Part shown: positions 10,101-18,346 of the stretch, piece after piece | Layout of the letters: each line of letters begins with the position of its first letter | Numbering within the stretch: the first letter of the stretch is position 1 | Assembly (NCBI GenBank): GCA_039111535.1 | Contig: JBCCIM010000039.1 | Coordinates: forward strand, 1 to 37,657 | Source: Bacteroidota bacterium | GTDB taxonomy: Bacteria > Bacteroidota > Rhodothermia > Rhodothermales > JAHQVL01 | Reading direction: 5' to 3' | Length of the DNA: 37,657 nucleotides | The notes under the pieces: generated by a model | Database searches by the model: none | Told to the model about the DNA's origin: nothing | Seen by the model: the letters and a program-made list of their open reading frames with translations, nothing else | Program-made: the position numbers and the translations under genes

Positions 10101-10583
10101 CAGGGCACGGGCATTGGCCTCTCATTGGCCCAGCAGTTGACCAGCCTGATGCGCGGCAAGCTAACCGCCCGCGCCTGGCCCGGCATCGGCGCATCATTTT
10201 ACATAACGCTCCCGGTGGGCGTGCCAGATGACGCAGCAGAGAAAAACGGCACACAGAACGCGAGCGTGAAGAAACCACGGCTTTACCAGCAGAATATTTA
10301 CATCGCCACAGCAGATGCACATGAAAAGCGCCGGCTCATGCTCCTCTGCCAGTCGTTTGGGATGCAACTGCTGAAAGAAAACCAGATCGCCAAAGCAGAT
10401 GTGGCCATTGCAGACCCCGACCTGGCTACCAAGCTAGTCTTCCCGGCAGGTATACCGCTTATCCTGTTGCACAAATCAACTGCAACCCGCACATCCGACA
10501 CGGTCCTCCAACCCGGCGCACCCGGCAAAGTAGTCCTCCGCATCCTGACCTCAAGCCTGATGGCAAAAGTAAACGAGAAGTGA
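7110..10583 (+). CDS. Propeller-type hybrid sensor histidine kinase with a degenerate receiver-like tail
   Basis: A membrane sensor kinase of 1157 residues. After a signal/anchor segment (1-33), residues ~34-640 contain many two-component propeller repeats (forms of GxLWIGTxxGL), a large periplasmic sensor. A Y_Y_Y domain follows (~664-737; VRYQYRMSGFDKDWQP), then one transmembrane helix (~744-766). The HisKA domain has H820 in THELRTPMNG. The ATPase domain has HLLSNAVKF, DTGIGM (~969) and GTGIGLSL (~999). Residues ~1063-1157 look like a receiver fold, but the usual acidic pocket is not evident and only ADPD sits near the phospho-acceptor position. Family members usually sense polysaccharides; nothing nearby shows the ligand. 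There is no HTH domain, so a partner regulator lies elsewhere. Confidence 0.9.
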   Translation: MGTSAQGKDFARRIGLCIVACLLAWPAAFAVSQPYLTHNYAIEEGLIQSQAAAIHQDQAGYLWIGTIGGLSRFDGLEFRNFTIAEGLINNRISALAEDSRGALWIGTLNGITVMEKGNFTHMTTEEGLLDNTINALHYARDGTMWIATQSGLSQYDGAKFKHFTQAEGLSADNVIDIEEDQDGNLWLATVNGICHKKASKFTCYGIENGIPSPFVADILVDSRQRIWVATSGGVALLSTDGLNQFVRRNDLPFQQADVLLEDQQGFIWIGARAGVLRLDNNGMLTHKWDQGDWITISLFEDSEHNVWAGTSGRGIVKFQQTAFSHMNPAWHLPNDVYLAAYQDDALAYWFGGMVSGLYKVDSTGVEHFDPTTYPALQHVRTIAQDSAGNIWAGGAGGASVYDGKSVKTYSTNNGLINPYVYSIRPDNAGRVWIGTGNGLHVFERDSIRVIDLEVGRNRRTVYTLQAGNDNKMWIGTTEGLMYHDTEGLHKIASTSKRPITTILPDNSGDLWLGTLGYGVLRYRPSTGALVDSLSVSDGLNGSTVYFTEFDGAGDLWVGTSRGVNHVNMDDYWMSDIKTTRSFGKNEGIVGVETNMNAATMDNEGRLWFGTIDAIMQYDATARPINETPPKVHLTDVRLYLEEIDLHDFITDSPQHEADFAFAHDENHLTFDFQGLSFTAPELVRYQYRMSGFDKDWQPLTAGRVATYANLPAGNYMFEVSAVNGDGTMSATPASLQFAVTPPFWKTAWFLTLAVFGAILGVVGVVQLRTRNLNRRRLALEETVATRTVDLKATHAKLVEAQEEALQAAKSRSAFMSTLTHELRTPMNGILGMTQVLQVTSLDEEQKDCADTIMNCSTMMMDLVENLLTFADLAAGKRTVAHAPFDVRHLLNEVVAAYAPQANKKGMEIRCYAPPVLPRQIESDREHIRQVLQHLLSNAVKFTQSGVIYVEAKLEKQDAAAPNMILSVHDTGIGMEKHQLKGVFDAFSQVDSSATRQFQGTGIGLSLAQQLTSLMRGKLTARAWPGIGASFYITLPVGVPDDAAEKNGTQNASVKKPRLYQQNIYIATADAHEKRRLMLLCQSFGMQLLKENQIAKADVAIADPDLATKLVFPAGIPLILLHKSTATRTSDTVLQPGAPGKVVLRILTSSLMAKVNEK

Positions 10584-10701
10584 GCACAGGGATACGGGAA
10601 CCGCAGAACATCGAACAGCCCCTCCTCTTCACAAACGCTCAACACAGAAATTGCACACGCGTTGAAACCCAGCGTAAATTATGTAGTTTACTAGCCCACC
10701 T

Positions 10702-10773
10702 TCCTCGGTAGCTCAGCGGTAGAGCATTCGGCTGTTAACCGAAGGGTCGTAGGTTCGAATCCTACCCGGGGAG
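10702..10773 (+). tRNA. tRNA-Asn (anticodon GTT)
   Basis: The acceptor strand TCCTCGG pairs with CCGGGGA, including one G-U pair. The D arm is GCTCAGCGGTAGAGC. The anticodon stem TTCGG/CCGAA encloses loop CTGTTAA, giving anticodon GTT. The T arm is GTAGG-TTCGAAT-CCTAC, and the discriminator is G without an encoded CCA. Copies of its 3' end recur at 14211 and 23226. Confidence 0.98.
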
Positions 10774-10777
10774 CTTC

Positions 10778-10815
10778 AAACCCGACTTGCTTCGTTGTGA
10801 GTCGGGTTTTTTTGT
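10778..10815 (+). terminator. Terminator of tRNA-Asn
   Basis: AAACCCGACT pairs with AGTCGGGTTT and a run of T follows, directly after the tRNA 3' end. Confidence 0.85.
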
Positions 10816-10862
10816 TTGTAAAGAGAACCAGCCGACAGGTGCCTTTTCACCGTTCTAAAACG

Positions 10863-10893
10863 AAAAGGCCGGCTTATAAAAAGCCGGCCTTTT
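10863..10893 (-). terminator. Terminator for the reverse-strand G8-like gene
   Basis: The long stem AAAAGGCCGGCTT pairs with AAGCCGGCCTTTT around a 5-nt AT-rich loop. It ends in Ts on the reverse strand, 46 bases past the stop codon of the gene at 10939-13518. Confidence 0.8.
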
Positions 10894-10938
10894 GAGTAAT
10901 GCATTTAGCCTTAAATAATTAAACAAATTATCCCTTGT

Positions 10939-13518
10939 TTATTCGACATACGTGTATCCACCTACGTATGATACGGTTGGTCTTATTACACCATTATTGT
11001 CTTGAAAACGATCTCCATCGACATAGCCCTGCAAGATAGTCCGATGATCGCCTTTCCACTTTAGAATTTTCTCACCCGAACTCCAGCCCCACATTTTAAT
11101 AATGTTATATAGGACCGGGGTGTGAGAATGATTAACTAGTTCAAAAGCATCTGCTGCTTCATTTTCAATGGTAAGTGCAGGGGTCTGGCTAGTAGGAGTC
11201 ACAAATAGTTCAGTATGAAACGAATTGCCAACTGAGCCAATATAAAAACGTCCGTTACTATTTATTATAGCCTCTCCATCAAAAATTATTCTTCCGAATC
11301 CACGCCAGTCAAAATCCTGATCTATGGTTATGTTGTTTAAATTTAAGTTCCCACCTTCATAAGGCGCACCGCCCGCTCTTCCATTAGTGACGCTTCCTTT
11401 TACATGTATTAGACGAGGAAACCCATTGACTGATCTTTCAAAAGAGCTATTAAAAAGACTCACATCACCACTAAGATTAAAGGTATTGGGCCCTTCATCT
11501 CCAAATTCAATATCAGTTCTTTCAGCATGTATGGAGCCTGTTACTGGCCACTGAAATTCACCTGCCCGTATCAACACACTTCTAAATGGTGGTTGAATAT
11601 GTCGGGAAAACACCTTGAAATTAGTGATACCATAATTGATATCATTATTCGAGATGTCCACATCCTTATTAATAAGTAAATTGTTACATGTCGTAGATCC
11701 AGCTGTCATAGTCGCATCCAATTCTAACGTGAGAGCGTTTAAAGATCCTGGTCCGTTTACCGGATAATCATCATTACATGCTCTTTGACCGATGGAAATG
11801 TATTCAACGGTTAAGGTCTTATTCCTACTTATTTCCAAATCAACTTGCCCTTCCACATTCATTGTTTTAACATGCATATTAGCGTTCAAAACGAGATGTC
11901 CATCCGTTGTGGCGACATTCCCACTGGCTTTACCTTGACGCTGTACCACTACCTTATTAATTTGCTGATCGATATTTGCATCCACAGTGACGGCATGTCG
12001 CACTACGTACACTGAATTAGCATCTGGGTCATGTGTTAAAGGTCTATAATCTTCGTTTTTCCAGTCTTGTGAAGCCCAGTCGCCATCGTCACTAGAATAT
12101 ACAACATGGCGTTCTGTTGGAAACCTTCCAACGTACGTCATATTAGGCTCACCGCACAAACCATTTTTGTCTTCCCAGATATAGTCTTTCTTAATATCGG
12201 CTTGTGGCGTATTTGGTGGAAGGTTAATCTCAATCTGCCCATTATCGTAATAGCGATCAAGATCAGCTTTTCGCGCCCCTTTAGCATTTTCAGCAGTTTT
12301 CAACACCCAGCTACATGCAGTTTCGACATCACTGATATCAAGGCTTAACTTAGACTGTGCGCCTTCTAACTCAGCCAGACATAATGCACTCCTTGCAGAA
12401 CTAGCTGGTGGCGGCGGACATGTCGTTGTTTGCGATGCCGCTCGAATTGATGGGTTTATGAAAAGCCCTTTGCCTTGTAGCTGTTGCACTTGCAATGTTG
12501 GGGCACTAGTACCATCAACATCCAACTCAATCCCCCCAACGCGATCACCGCCTCTAAGTGTCATATCTGTCTCCCGTGCAATATGTAAGAAGTTTGTGTT
12601 AATAGCGCCTGCATCTTTTTTAGCTCGTCCTAGGACGAGACCGTTACCACTTGCATGCACTCCTTGTCCGGCTTTTAAATCACTCTCAGTCAAATATGAA
12701 TTACTCAAGTCCTCGAAAACTTGAACAGAATAATCACCCATCAACAGTTCCGTCTCGCGTAAATGGAGATCTCGCACTCCTAAATCAGCTCCCAGTTGCA
12801 GCCTTGCCTTAGTGTCGTTTCCAGTCCTGGAAATTGTCAAAAGCTCAGTAACATTGGTAGTGGATGCTGTTTGGATTGTAACGATCTTATCAGCGGGATC
12901 AGACGCATTACTTCTCACTATTGCTTCAAAGTTTTCAACTGCATCTCTTGGGTGAAATGTAAGATTATCCCCAAAATGCTTCCATTGGTGTACTAAGATA
13001 GCACTTCCTGCTTGACGCGCAATATCGAGACTACCTCTTGCATAATCTCCCTGGATTAGTACACCTCCATTCAATTCATAAGCACCGATATTTAGAGTGC
13101 CAGTAGGATACACATCAACTTTGCGTGCAAAGAACAAGTTGTGCGCTAATGTGAGATTTCCGCCGCCTTCAATACAAATTGTATCTGCCGCATCGCCAGC
13201 AGCGGTGGCATCAAATGTTATGACATGACCTTCTTTGATTTTAACAATATCATGTGCTTTGGGAAGACCACCTTGATCGATGGGATGACCATTTTGATCG
13301 AGGAGCCACTTTAATTGATTCCATGTAGTTTTTTTATTCCAATCCCCTGTAGCTTTAGATTCAAAGGTTGCAGGAAGTGAAGCACCGGCACAATGGGTCG
13401 TGGATCCGGGGTTACCCTGGGCAAACCCGATCATTGGAAATGCCACAAAAAGCATGAGTATGAGCGACCACTTACAAAAAGTCGCTCCAACTGGCTGAGG
13501 CTGGTAGGATTTAATCAT
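10939..13518 (-). CDS. Large secreted beta-helix protein with two G8-like segments
   Basis: The product has 859 residues. A longer than usual N-terminal region precedes a hydrophobic signal core (LILMLFVAFPMIGFAQ), so export is likely. Two segments share the pattern GDW..TTW / D.V.I..GH.VTFD: residues ~50-130 (ATGDWNKKTTWN then KIKEGHVITFDA) and ~475-560 (DDGDWASQDW then VVRHAVTVDA). This resembles G8-type domains of bacterial surface proteins and animal CEMIP/TMEM2. Between and after them are repeated short beta strands rich in Asn and Gly, suggesting a right-handed beta-helix. No T9SS tail or catalytic signature is visible. The gene is more AT-rich than its neighbours and lies between intact tRNA-Asn and the first tRNA-Asn remnant, so horizontal acquisition is plausible. 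Confidence 0.7.
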   Translation of the reverse strand: MIKSYQPQPVGATFCKWSLILMLFVAFPMIGFAQGNPGSTTHCAGASLPATFESKATGDWNKKTTWNQLKWLLDQNGHPIDQGGLPKAHDIVKIKEGHVITFDATAAGDAADTICIEGGGNLTLAHNLFFARKVDVYPTGTLNIGAYELNGGVLIQGDYARGSLDIARQAGSAILVHQWKHFGDNLTFHPRDAVENFEAIVRSNASDPADKIVTIQTASTTNVTELLTISRTGNDTKARLQLGADLGVRDLHLRETELLMGDYSVQVFEDLSNSYLTESDLKAGQGVHASGNGLVLGRAKKDAGAINTNFLHIARETDMTLRGGDRVGGIELDVDGTSAPTLQVQQLQGKGLFINPSIRAASQTTTCPPPPASSARSALCLAELEGAQSKLSLDISDVETACSWVLKTAENAKGARKADLDRYYDNGQIEINLPPNTPQADIKKDYIWEDKNGLCGEPNMTYVGRFPTERHVVYSSDDGDWASQDWKNEDYRPLTHDPDANSVYVVRHAVTVDANIDQQINKVVVQRQGKASGNVATTDGHLVLNANMHVKTMNVEGQVDLEISRNKTLTVEYISIGQRACNDDYPVNGPGSLNALTLELDATMTAGSTTCNNLLINKDVDISNNDINYGITNFKVFSRHIQPPFRSVLIRAGEFQWPVTGSIHAERTDIEFGDEGPNTFNLSGDVSLFNSSFERSVNGFPRLIHVKGSVTNGRAGGAPYEGGNLNLNNITIDQDFDWRGFGRIIFDGEAIINSNGRFYIGSVGNSFHTELFVTPTSQTPALTIENEAADAFELVNHSHTPVLYNIIKMWGWSSGEKILKWKGDHRTILQGYVDGDRFQDNNGVIRPTVSYVGGYTYVE

Positions 13519-14157
13519 TGTTCTTCCTATGAGTCAATTACTCTTGAGTGAGAATTTCATAGTCCGGTCAGATCTATGAATCGAAGGCCCTCCTTGTAAA
13601 GCGAATAGTTATGCAAGCTGCTGTCTTACATACACATGGTAAAATGGGAGCCTCGTTATCAACCGATACAACATTCTCAAACAAAACAGCTCATTTCGCC
13701 AGCAGTTACATGTCCAGTTTTCCTGAGAACCAAGCGCTTAATCTTCTCACTCCTCAACTATTAAATTTTTTTACCAAAGGGGGGAAAAATGTTATAACCA
13801 GGCAGTGAAGCTGCATGGTGGTACAGCCTGTTGCTTTAGACTGGCAGAATAATCTGCTTCTTCAGTTAATCCTAATGTTAGTGGAAAATCTTGCAAAGGC
13901 ATTAACAAATTTGCGCTGCAACACACAAAAGACGTACAGCTATATTCGACCGCTAAACTTCCTTTATCCACACTTCTTGTATCCTGTAATTCTCGTAGAC
14001 ATGCATAACTACTAAGCAGCAGTGCAAAGGCGGATCAGCCCGCATGGAATATGCCTGTTATCCATTTAACTATTGTTAGCTCGAATGGTAGCACATCCTA
14101 CGTAATTCAACGCTACAGAGCGCAATCCCTGTTTACCTCATATCACCTTACAACCTG
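13519..14157. other. AT-rich intergenic stretch, no convincing gene
   Basis: More than 600 bases hold only short forward frames (13611-13808 and 13815-14015). They have no recognisable domain, poor start context and low-complexity products. The part next to 13518 should contain the promoter of the reverse-strand G8-like gene. Confidence 0.5.
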
Positions 14158-14224
14158 CAAAAACAACCACTTCCCGAACCCTGCGCAACCCCACGTAAAA
14201 GCGTGATACGCCTACCCGGGGAGC
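14158..14224 (+). repeat. Left 67-bp direct repeat ending in a tRNA-Asn 3' end (candidate att site)
   Basis: It aligns without gaps to 23173-23239 with about 53 of 67 positions identical by hand count. The first 18 bases (CAAAAACAACCACTTCCC) are identical. The last 14 bases (14211-14224) exactly match the 3' end of tRNA-Asn including its discriminator. The rest of the tRNA is absent. Confidence 0.8.
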
Positions 14225-14252
14225 AAAGGCGATCTTAGGATCGCCTTTTTTT
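14225..14252 (+). terminator. Terminator following the left tRNA-Asn remnant
   Basis: AAAGGCGATC pairs with GATCGCCTTT around TTAG, followed by a T run. It lies directly after the tRNA 3' fragment, as in the intact tRNA locus. Confidence 0.8.
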
Positions 14253-14325
14253 GTAGCCCAAAGTTTTAAACGTCATCTTCTTCCAATTCGAATTTGAAGA
14301 AGATGGCTTTCTGCGCTTTGGTCAT

Positions 14326-14605
14326 TTATCGTCCCCAGTCTGATTGTAAGAATTGCTCCATTTGTTTTGGAGAAATGTCCGTGCCTTCTGCCAGACTGCA
14401 AGCCAGACGCTGATATTTTCGCCGCTCCCGCACGCTGCGATAGGTGAGGTCGTGGCAGTGCCGGCAACGGCAAAGCAGTTTGTTGAAAGGTTTGTGGAGT
14501 TTGGCTACGTTGCTCGCACAATACAGACAAGTCTAGCACCAGCGACTCTTCAACCCTGGTTTTGCGCCGGTAGCCACCCCATCGATTTGATCCCCAGCCG
14601 CCAAT
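14326..14605 (-). pseudogene. Decayed small zinc-ribbon-like hypothetical gene
   Basis: Reverse-strand reading gives a typical N-terminus (GGWGSNRWGGYRRKTRVEES, then LVLDLSVL). After a change of frame comes a typical C-terminus: CLYC, VAKLHKPFN, CRCRHCHDLTYRS, then a basic helix to the stop at 14326. I know this arrangement from a family of small bacterial proteins of unknown function with paired CxxC motifs. The middle is missing and the frame is broken, and no ATG precedes the first motif. After the stop, an ATG at 14325 opens a 19-residue frame that ends at 14266, against the terminator. It may be the cut-off start of another gene at the island edge. Confidence 0.55.
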
Positions 14606-14833
14606 ATTTTTCTAAATGTGAGGTTTTATCAGGTTCAATCGCTTAATCTTTGCCAGTTGAGCCGTTTCACCTGTGCAAATCGTTCCGCTTCAGTTCAATT
14701 TAGCATTCCTAAATATACTAAATTCAGGGCATAAGTATTTATAATTTAAGAGTATAAACCCCCATTCCATGTTTTTGAAGTTTCAATAACAACTCGCTAA
14801 ATTGCGCCCATCACATAACCCTGTATGTAGTTT

Positions 14834-17608
14834 ATGCCCACACAACCAATCGTCATGATCAGCAGTACGGCGCGCGACCTTCCAGCGTACCGCGAGCAGG
14901 TAGAACTCGCCTGCCAGCGCCTGGGCATGGTGCCACGTATGATGGAGCACCTCTCGGCGATGAATGCGAACGCGGTGGAGGCCTCGCTGGCGATGGTCGA
15001 TGGCTGCGACGTGTACGTGGGACTCTTCGCGCATCGCTACGGGCACATTGCGCAGGGCATGGAGGCTTCGATCACGCAGCTGGAATACGAGCGGGCAGTC
15101 CAACAGGGCATTCCGCGCCTGATCTTCCTTATCGATGAGGAAGTGCCCGTCAAACCGCGTGACATAGATACGGGCGATAAGGCAGAGAAACTTAAAGCGT
15201 TGAAGCAGCACCTGATGGAGGAGAACGTGGTTGCCTTCTTTGAGAGCGCGCTGGATTTGTCCACGAAGGTTTTCCAGAGCCTGGTCGAGTTTCGGGAGGA
15301 GCACCGGAAGGCACAAGAAGCAAAGGTCGAAGATCAGAAAGCAGCACCGGCGCCAGTAGAAGAAGCGAAAATGGGTCCACTTGCGGAGCTGCCTCCCCTG
15401 CCGGCGCTGGATCTGCCGCCGAGCCCTTACCGGCGCCTGCAGTGGTTTCGCCGGAAAGATGCCAGCGTGTTCTTCGGCCGTGGAGAGGAGACGCGCGAGC
15501 TGTACAAGGCGCTCAGCGAGCAGTGGTGCGATCCGCTCGTACTGTTCTACGGCGAGAGTGGCGTAGGCAAGTCATCTTTACTGGCGGCCGGCGTACGGCC
15601 ACGGCTCGAATCCAGTCACAGCGTGCATTACATCCGGCGCGACCGCTCGCTGGGCCTCGCCGGTTCACTGGCGCAGGTGCTCGAAACAAGCATGGAGAAG
15701 ATCGCTGAAGCGTGGAAGGCGCAGGAGCGCCGGCAAGGCAGGCCGATGATCGTGATTCTGGATCAGGTCGAAGAGCTGTATACACGCCCCATCGAACGAG
15801 AAGGAGCCACCGAGGACGATGAACTGCAGGAACTCCTGCGGGTATTGCAAAGCCTGTTTGCTGATCCATCTGGCCGGCCCCGTGGACGCCTGGTACTCTC
15901 GTTCCGCAAAGAATGGGTGGCCGACATCGAGGCGCGGCTCATCGAGGCTTCACTACCATTCCACAAGCTGTTCCTGGAGCGTCTGGGCCTTCAGGGTGTG
16001 TTGGAGGTCGTTCGAGGTCCCGCAAGTAGCGAGCGGTTGCAGAGGAAATATAACCTGAGTATCGAACAAGACCTGCCTGAGATCATCGCGGCGAACCTGC
16101 TGAAAGACCGGCAGTCGCCGGTGGCGCCGACGCTTTCGATTTTGCTCGCAAAGATGTGGGAGCAGGTGAAGAACGCCCCCTCTCCATCGTTCACGAAGGA
16201 CCTGTACCTGGATTTAGCGCAGAGGGGGTTGCTCCTGAGCGATTTTCTCGATGAGCAACTGGACGTGCTACAAACATGGAATGCCGAGGTGGTGGAATCG
16301 GGCCTGGCGCTGGACGTGCTGAATCATCACACGACAGACCTGGGTACGGCCGAGACGCGGCTCCTTCCGGGCCTGACGTCGCGCTATCCCAACCGATCTG
16401 ATGTACTGGAGCCGCTGCTACTTGAGTGCCAGGCGGCTTATCTTCTCGTTGGTAGTGAGGTAAAAGACGAAAGCGGGAAGGAAATACCAGCGACACGCCT
16501 GGCGCACGATACCCTCGCTCCGCTGATCCGCCAGCGTTACAAAGACTCGGACCGCCCGGGGCAGCGTGCTGAACGGGTGCTGCAAAGCCGGGTGGCCGAC
16601 TGGCGAAATGACCGGGAAGGAGCGGCGTTGGATGAAGCGGGTTTGGCGGAAGTCGAGCAGGGTTTGTCCGGTATGCGCACCTGGAACGAAGCCGAATCGC
16701 GCCTGGTGGCGGCGAGCCAGAAGGTGCGCCAGCGGCGCCGGGTGCAGCAGTATGCTCTTTATGGCGTGGGTGTATTGGTGATAGGGGTTTTAGGCTGGGT
16801 GTATCAGTATACGAATCGTCACAATGTTTGCAACGCCGCCCGCACCCAGTATGAATGGTGTCGCGCCTGTATCGATAACAGGGGTGAATGGAGCGCAGTC
16901 GGTGATGACATTTCCACCTATTGCGAGGCCGCGCGATTTGCTTTACCGAATCTCAATGAGGATTTCATTGAGATTCCAGCCGGCACGTTCATGATGGGCT
17001 CTGAAGATGAGCGGCCGGTTCATGAGGTGCATATCACGCAGCCTTTCTTTCTGAGTAAGATAGAAGTAACGCAGGCGTGGTGGTACGCTGTGATGGGCAA
17101 CAATCCGAGTTATCGTAAAGGAGCCGATCTTCCGGTTGAGCAGGTTAGCTGGGAAGATGTACAGGCTTTTATGGATAGCCTGAACGTCTTGTCGGATTGT
17201 GATGGATGTTATCGGCTCCCAAGCGAGGCAGAATGGGAGTATGCTGCCCGTGCCGGTACGAGCACGGCCTATAGTTTTGGCGATAATGCGAGCGATCTTG
17301 GTGGATATGGCTGGTATTCAGAGAACAGCGGAGGAGGCACGCAGCCCGTTGGGACGAAATCCCCAAATCCATGGGGATTGTATGACATGCATGGGAACGT
17401 CTGGGAATGGGTGCAGGATTGGTATGGGTCCTACCCGGACAGTTCAGTGACCGATCCACCCGGCCCAGAATCGGGCTCGAGCCGGGTGATTCGCGGCGGT
17501 GGCTGGTTCTACTTCGCCAGGAGCGCTCGCTCGGCGTTTCGCAATGGCTGGAGGCCTGACGGCCGCAATTACGGCGTCGGTTTTCGTGTATTGAGGACTT
17601 ACCCTTAA
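14834..17608 (+). CDS. DGR target 1: DUF4062 - STAND NTPase - TM - FGE/C-type-lectin variable protein
   Basis: A 924-residue sensor-like protein diversified by the DGR. Residues ~5-110 are DUF4062 (IVMISSTARDLPAYREQVE; VGLFAHRYG). A Pro/Ala-rich linker follows (~170-200). The STAND-type P-loop NTPase runs ~205-560, with an FFGRGEE entry motif, Walker A GESGVGKSS from 240 and Walker B MIVILDQVEE near 305; it looks like the nSTAND1 group. A hydrophobic helix lies at ~637-660. Residues ~700-924 are an FGE-sulfatase domain with the C-type lectin fold (PAGTFMMGS, VSWEDVQAF, LPSEAEWEYAARAG, GLYDMHGNVWEW). The VR codes for residues ~881-921, so the variable face is at the C-terminus. The FGE catalytic cysteines are absent, so binding and not catalysis is expected. 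Likely model: ligand binding by the lectin domain triggers the NTPase. I see no strong ribosome-binding site. Confidence 0.92.
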   Translation: MPTQPIVMISSTARDLPAYREQVELACQRLGMVPRMMEHLSAMNANAVEASLAMVDGCDVYVGLFAHRYGHIAQGMEASITQLEYERAVQQGIPRLIFLIDEEVPVKPRDIDTGDKAEKLKALKQHLMEENVVAFFESALDLSTKVFQSLVEFREEHRKAQEAKVEDQKAAPAPVEEAKMGPLAELPPLPALDLPPSPYRRLQWFRRKDASVFFGRGEETRELYKALSEQWCDPLVLFYGESGVGKSSLLAAGVRPRLESSHSVHYIRRDRSLGLAGSLAQVLETSMEKIAEAWKAQERRQGRPMIVILDQVEELYTRPIEREGATEDDELQELLRVLQSLFADPSGRPRGRLVLSFRKEWVADIEARLIEASLPFHKLFLERLGLQGVLEVVRGPASSERLQRKYNLSIEQDLPEIIAANLLKDRQSPVAPTLSILLAKMWEQVKNAPSPSFTKDLYLDLAQRGLLLSDFLDEQLDVLQTWNAEVVESGLALDVLNHHTTDLGTAETRLLPGLTSRYPNRSDVLEPLLLECQAAYLLVGSEVKDESGKEIPATRLAHDTLAPLIRQRYKDSDRPGQRAERVLQSRVADWRNDREGAALDEAGLAEVEQGLSGMRTWNEAESRLVAASQKVRQRRRVQQYALYGVGVLVIGVLGWVYQYTNRHNVCNAARTQYEWCRACIDNRGEWSAVGDDISTYCEAARFALPNLNEDFIEIPAGTFMMGSEDERPVHEVHITQPFFLSKIEVTQAWWYAVMGNNPSYRKGADLPVEQVSWEDVQAFMDSLNVLSDCDGCYRLPSEAEWEYAARAGTSTAYSFGDNASDLGGYGWYSENSGGGTQPVGTKSPNPWGLYDMHGNVWEWVQDWYGSYPDSSVTDPPGPESGSSRVIRGGGWFYFARSARSAFRNGWRPDGRNYGVGFRVLRTYP
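17474..17595 (+). repeat. Variable repeat VR1 of the DGR
   Basis: These 122 nt align without gaps to the TR. By hand count 17 of the 31 TR adenine positions are replaced, and none of the 91 other positions differs. It encodes the C-terminal lectin loop of target 1, from the GSSRVIRGGGW segment to VGFRVL, stopping a few codons before the gene end. Confidence 0.97.
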
Positions 17609-17726
17609 TTCTTTTACCCTTTTACCTTTTGCAGGAAAAGGCCCTGCAGGCGTGAGGCAAGCCGAAGCGAAGCCGGCGCCGAGTAGCCGAAAGGGCGTGG
17701 GTGGGACCAAACCGCCCGTAGGGCGG
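17596..17726 (+). promoter_or_regulatory. VR1 3' flanking block with two hairpins
   Basis: This block is shared with the flanks of VR2 and VR3 and is not found after the TR. Hairpin 1 (17630-17648) pairs TGCAGG with CCTGCA around 7 nt, starting 35 bases past the VR. Hairpin 2 (17712-17726) pairs CCGCCC with GGGCGG around GTA. In the studied Bordetella phage DGR a hairpin just downstream of the VR aids target recognition, so hairpin 1 is the likely equivalent. Hairpin 2 could also be a terminator. Confidence 0.7.
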
Positions 17727-17812
17727 CGACTGGCGATATTTTTTCAGGAACCTGCGCTTCGCCGGTCCTGTGTTAGAAATCCGGCGACAGTCTTCGTTAA
17801 CATATAGAACCG

Positions 17813-18346
17813 ATGCACGTCCGTATATTCACTCTCCGATTCGACGATCTGCTGGGCGGCTTCGACGATGCGCCGTTGCAGGATTTCATCAGGGATAAAG
17901 AGGTGATTGCCATTCGTGATCACTTTTTCACCCGGGAAGGGCGCTCCTTTCTGGCTCTGGTCGTTACCTATAACCTGATGCGACCACCTGATCCTACCGA
18001 CAACGAAAAAAGAGGAAAGAAAGCCAGGGATGCAGCCTGGCGCTCCATGCTCAGCCCGGAGGATTATCCGCTTTTCAATACGCTGCGCGAATGGCGGTCC
18101 GAGCGCTGCAAAGAAGACGGGATTCCACCTTACGTGATCTGCACCAACAAACAATTGGCGGCGATGGTGAAGCAGATGCCGCAGAGCCTCACCGGGCTTG
18201 GTGAAATTGAGGGTTTCGGCAAGGCACGGCTGGAGAAATACGGCGCGGCCATCCTGGAAATCCTGTCTGCTTCTCCCCAAGGTGACCCATTCACTGAAGA
18301 CAAAAGACCACCAGAAGATGAAGAAACCAGCAACGGCTATGGATGA
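17813..18346 (+). CDS. HRDC-domain DGR accessory protein
   Basis: The product has 177 residues. Residues ~1-60 form an N-terminal domain (VRIFTLRFDD; DKEVIAIRDHFFT) of the kind that precedes HRDC in DGR accessory proteins. Residues ~85-155 are an HRDC domain (YPLFNTLREWRSERC, IPPYVICTNKQLAAM, LTGLGEIEGFGKARLEKYG), a helical nucleic-acid-binding fold found at the ends of RecQ helicases and RNase D. HRDC proteins are a recognised but less common DGR accessory; a role in handling the template RNA or cDNA is an inference. It is the first gene of the retro-operon, and its end overlaps the avd-like start by 29 bases, implying coupled translation. Confidence 0.88.
   Translation: MHVRIFTLRFDDLLGGFDDAPLQDFIRDKEVIAIRDHFFTREGRSFLALVVTYNLMRPPDPTDNEKRGKKARDAAWRSMLSPEDYPLFNTLREWRSERCKEDGIPPYVICTNKQLAAMVKQMPQSLTGLGEIEGFGKARLEKYGAAILEILSASPQGDPFTEDKRPPEDEETSNGYG

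Noticed and set aside
13611-14015. Two short forward frames in the AT-rich gap
   Set aside because: No domain, no ribosome-binding context and atypical composition. They read like random frames.
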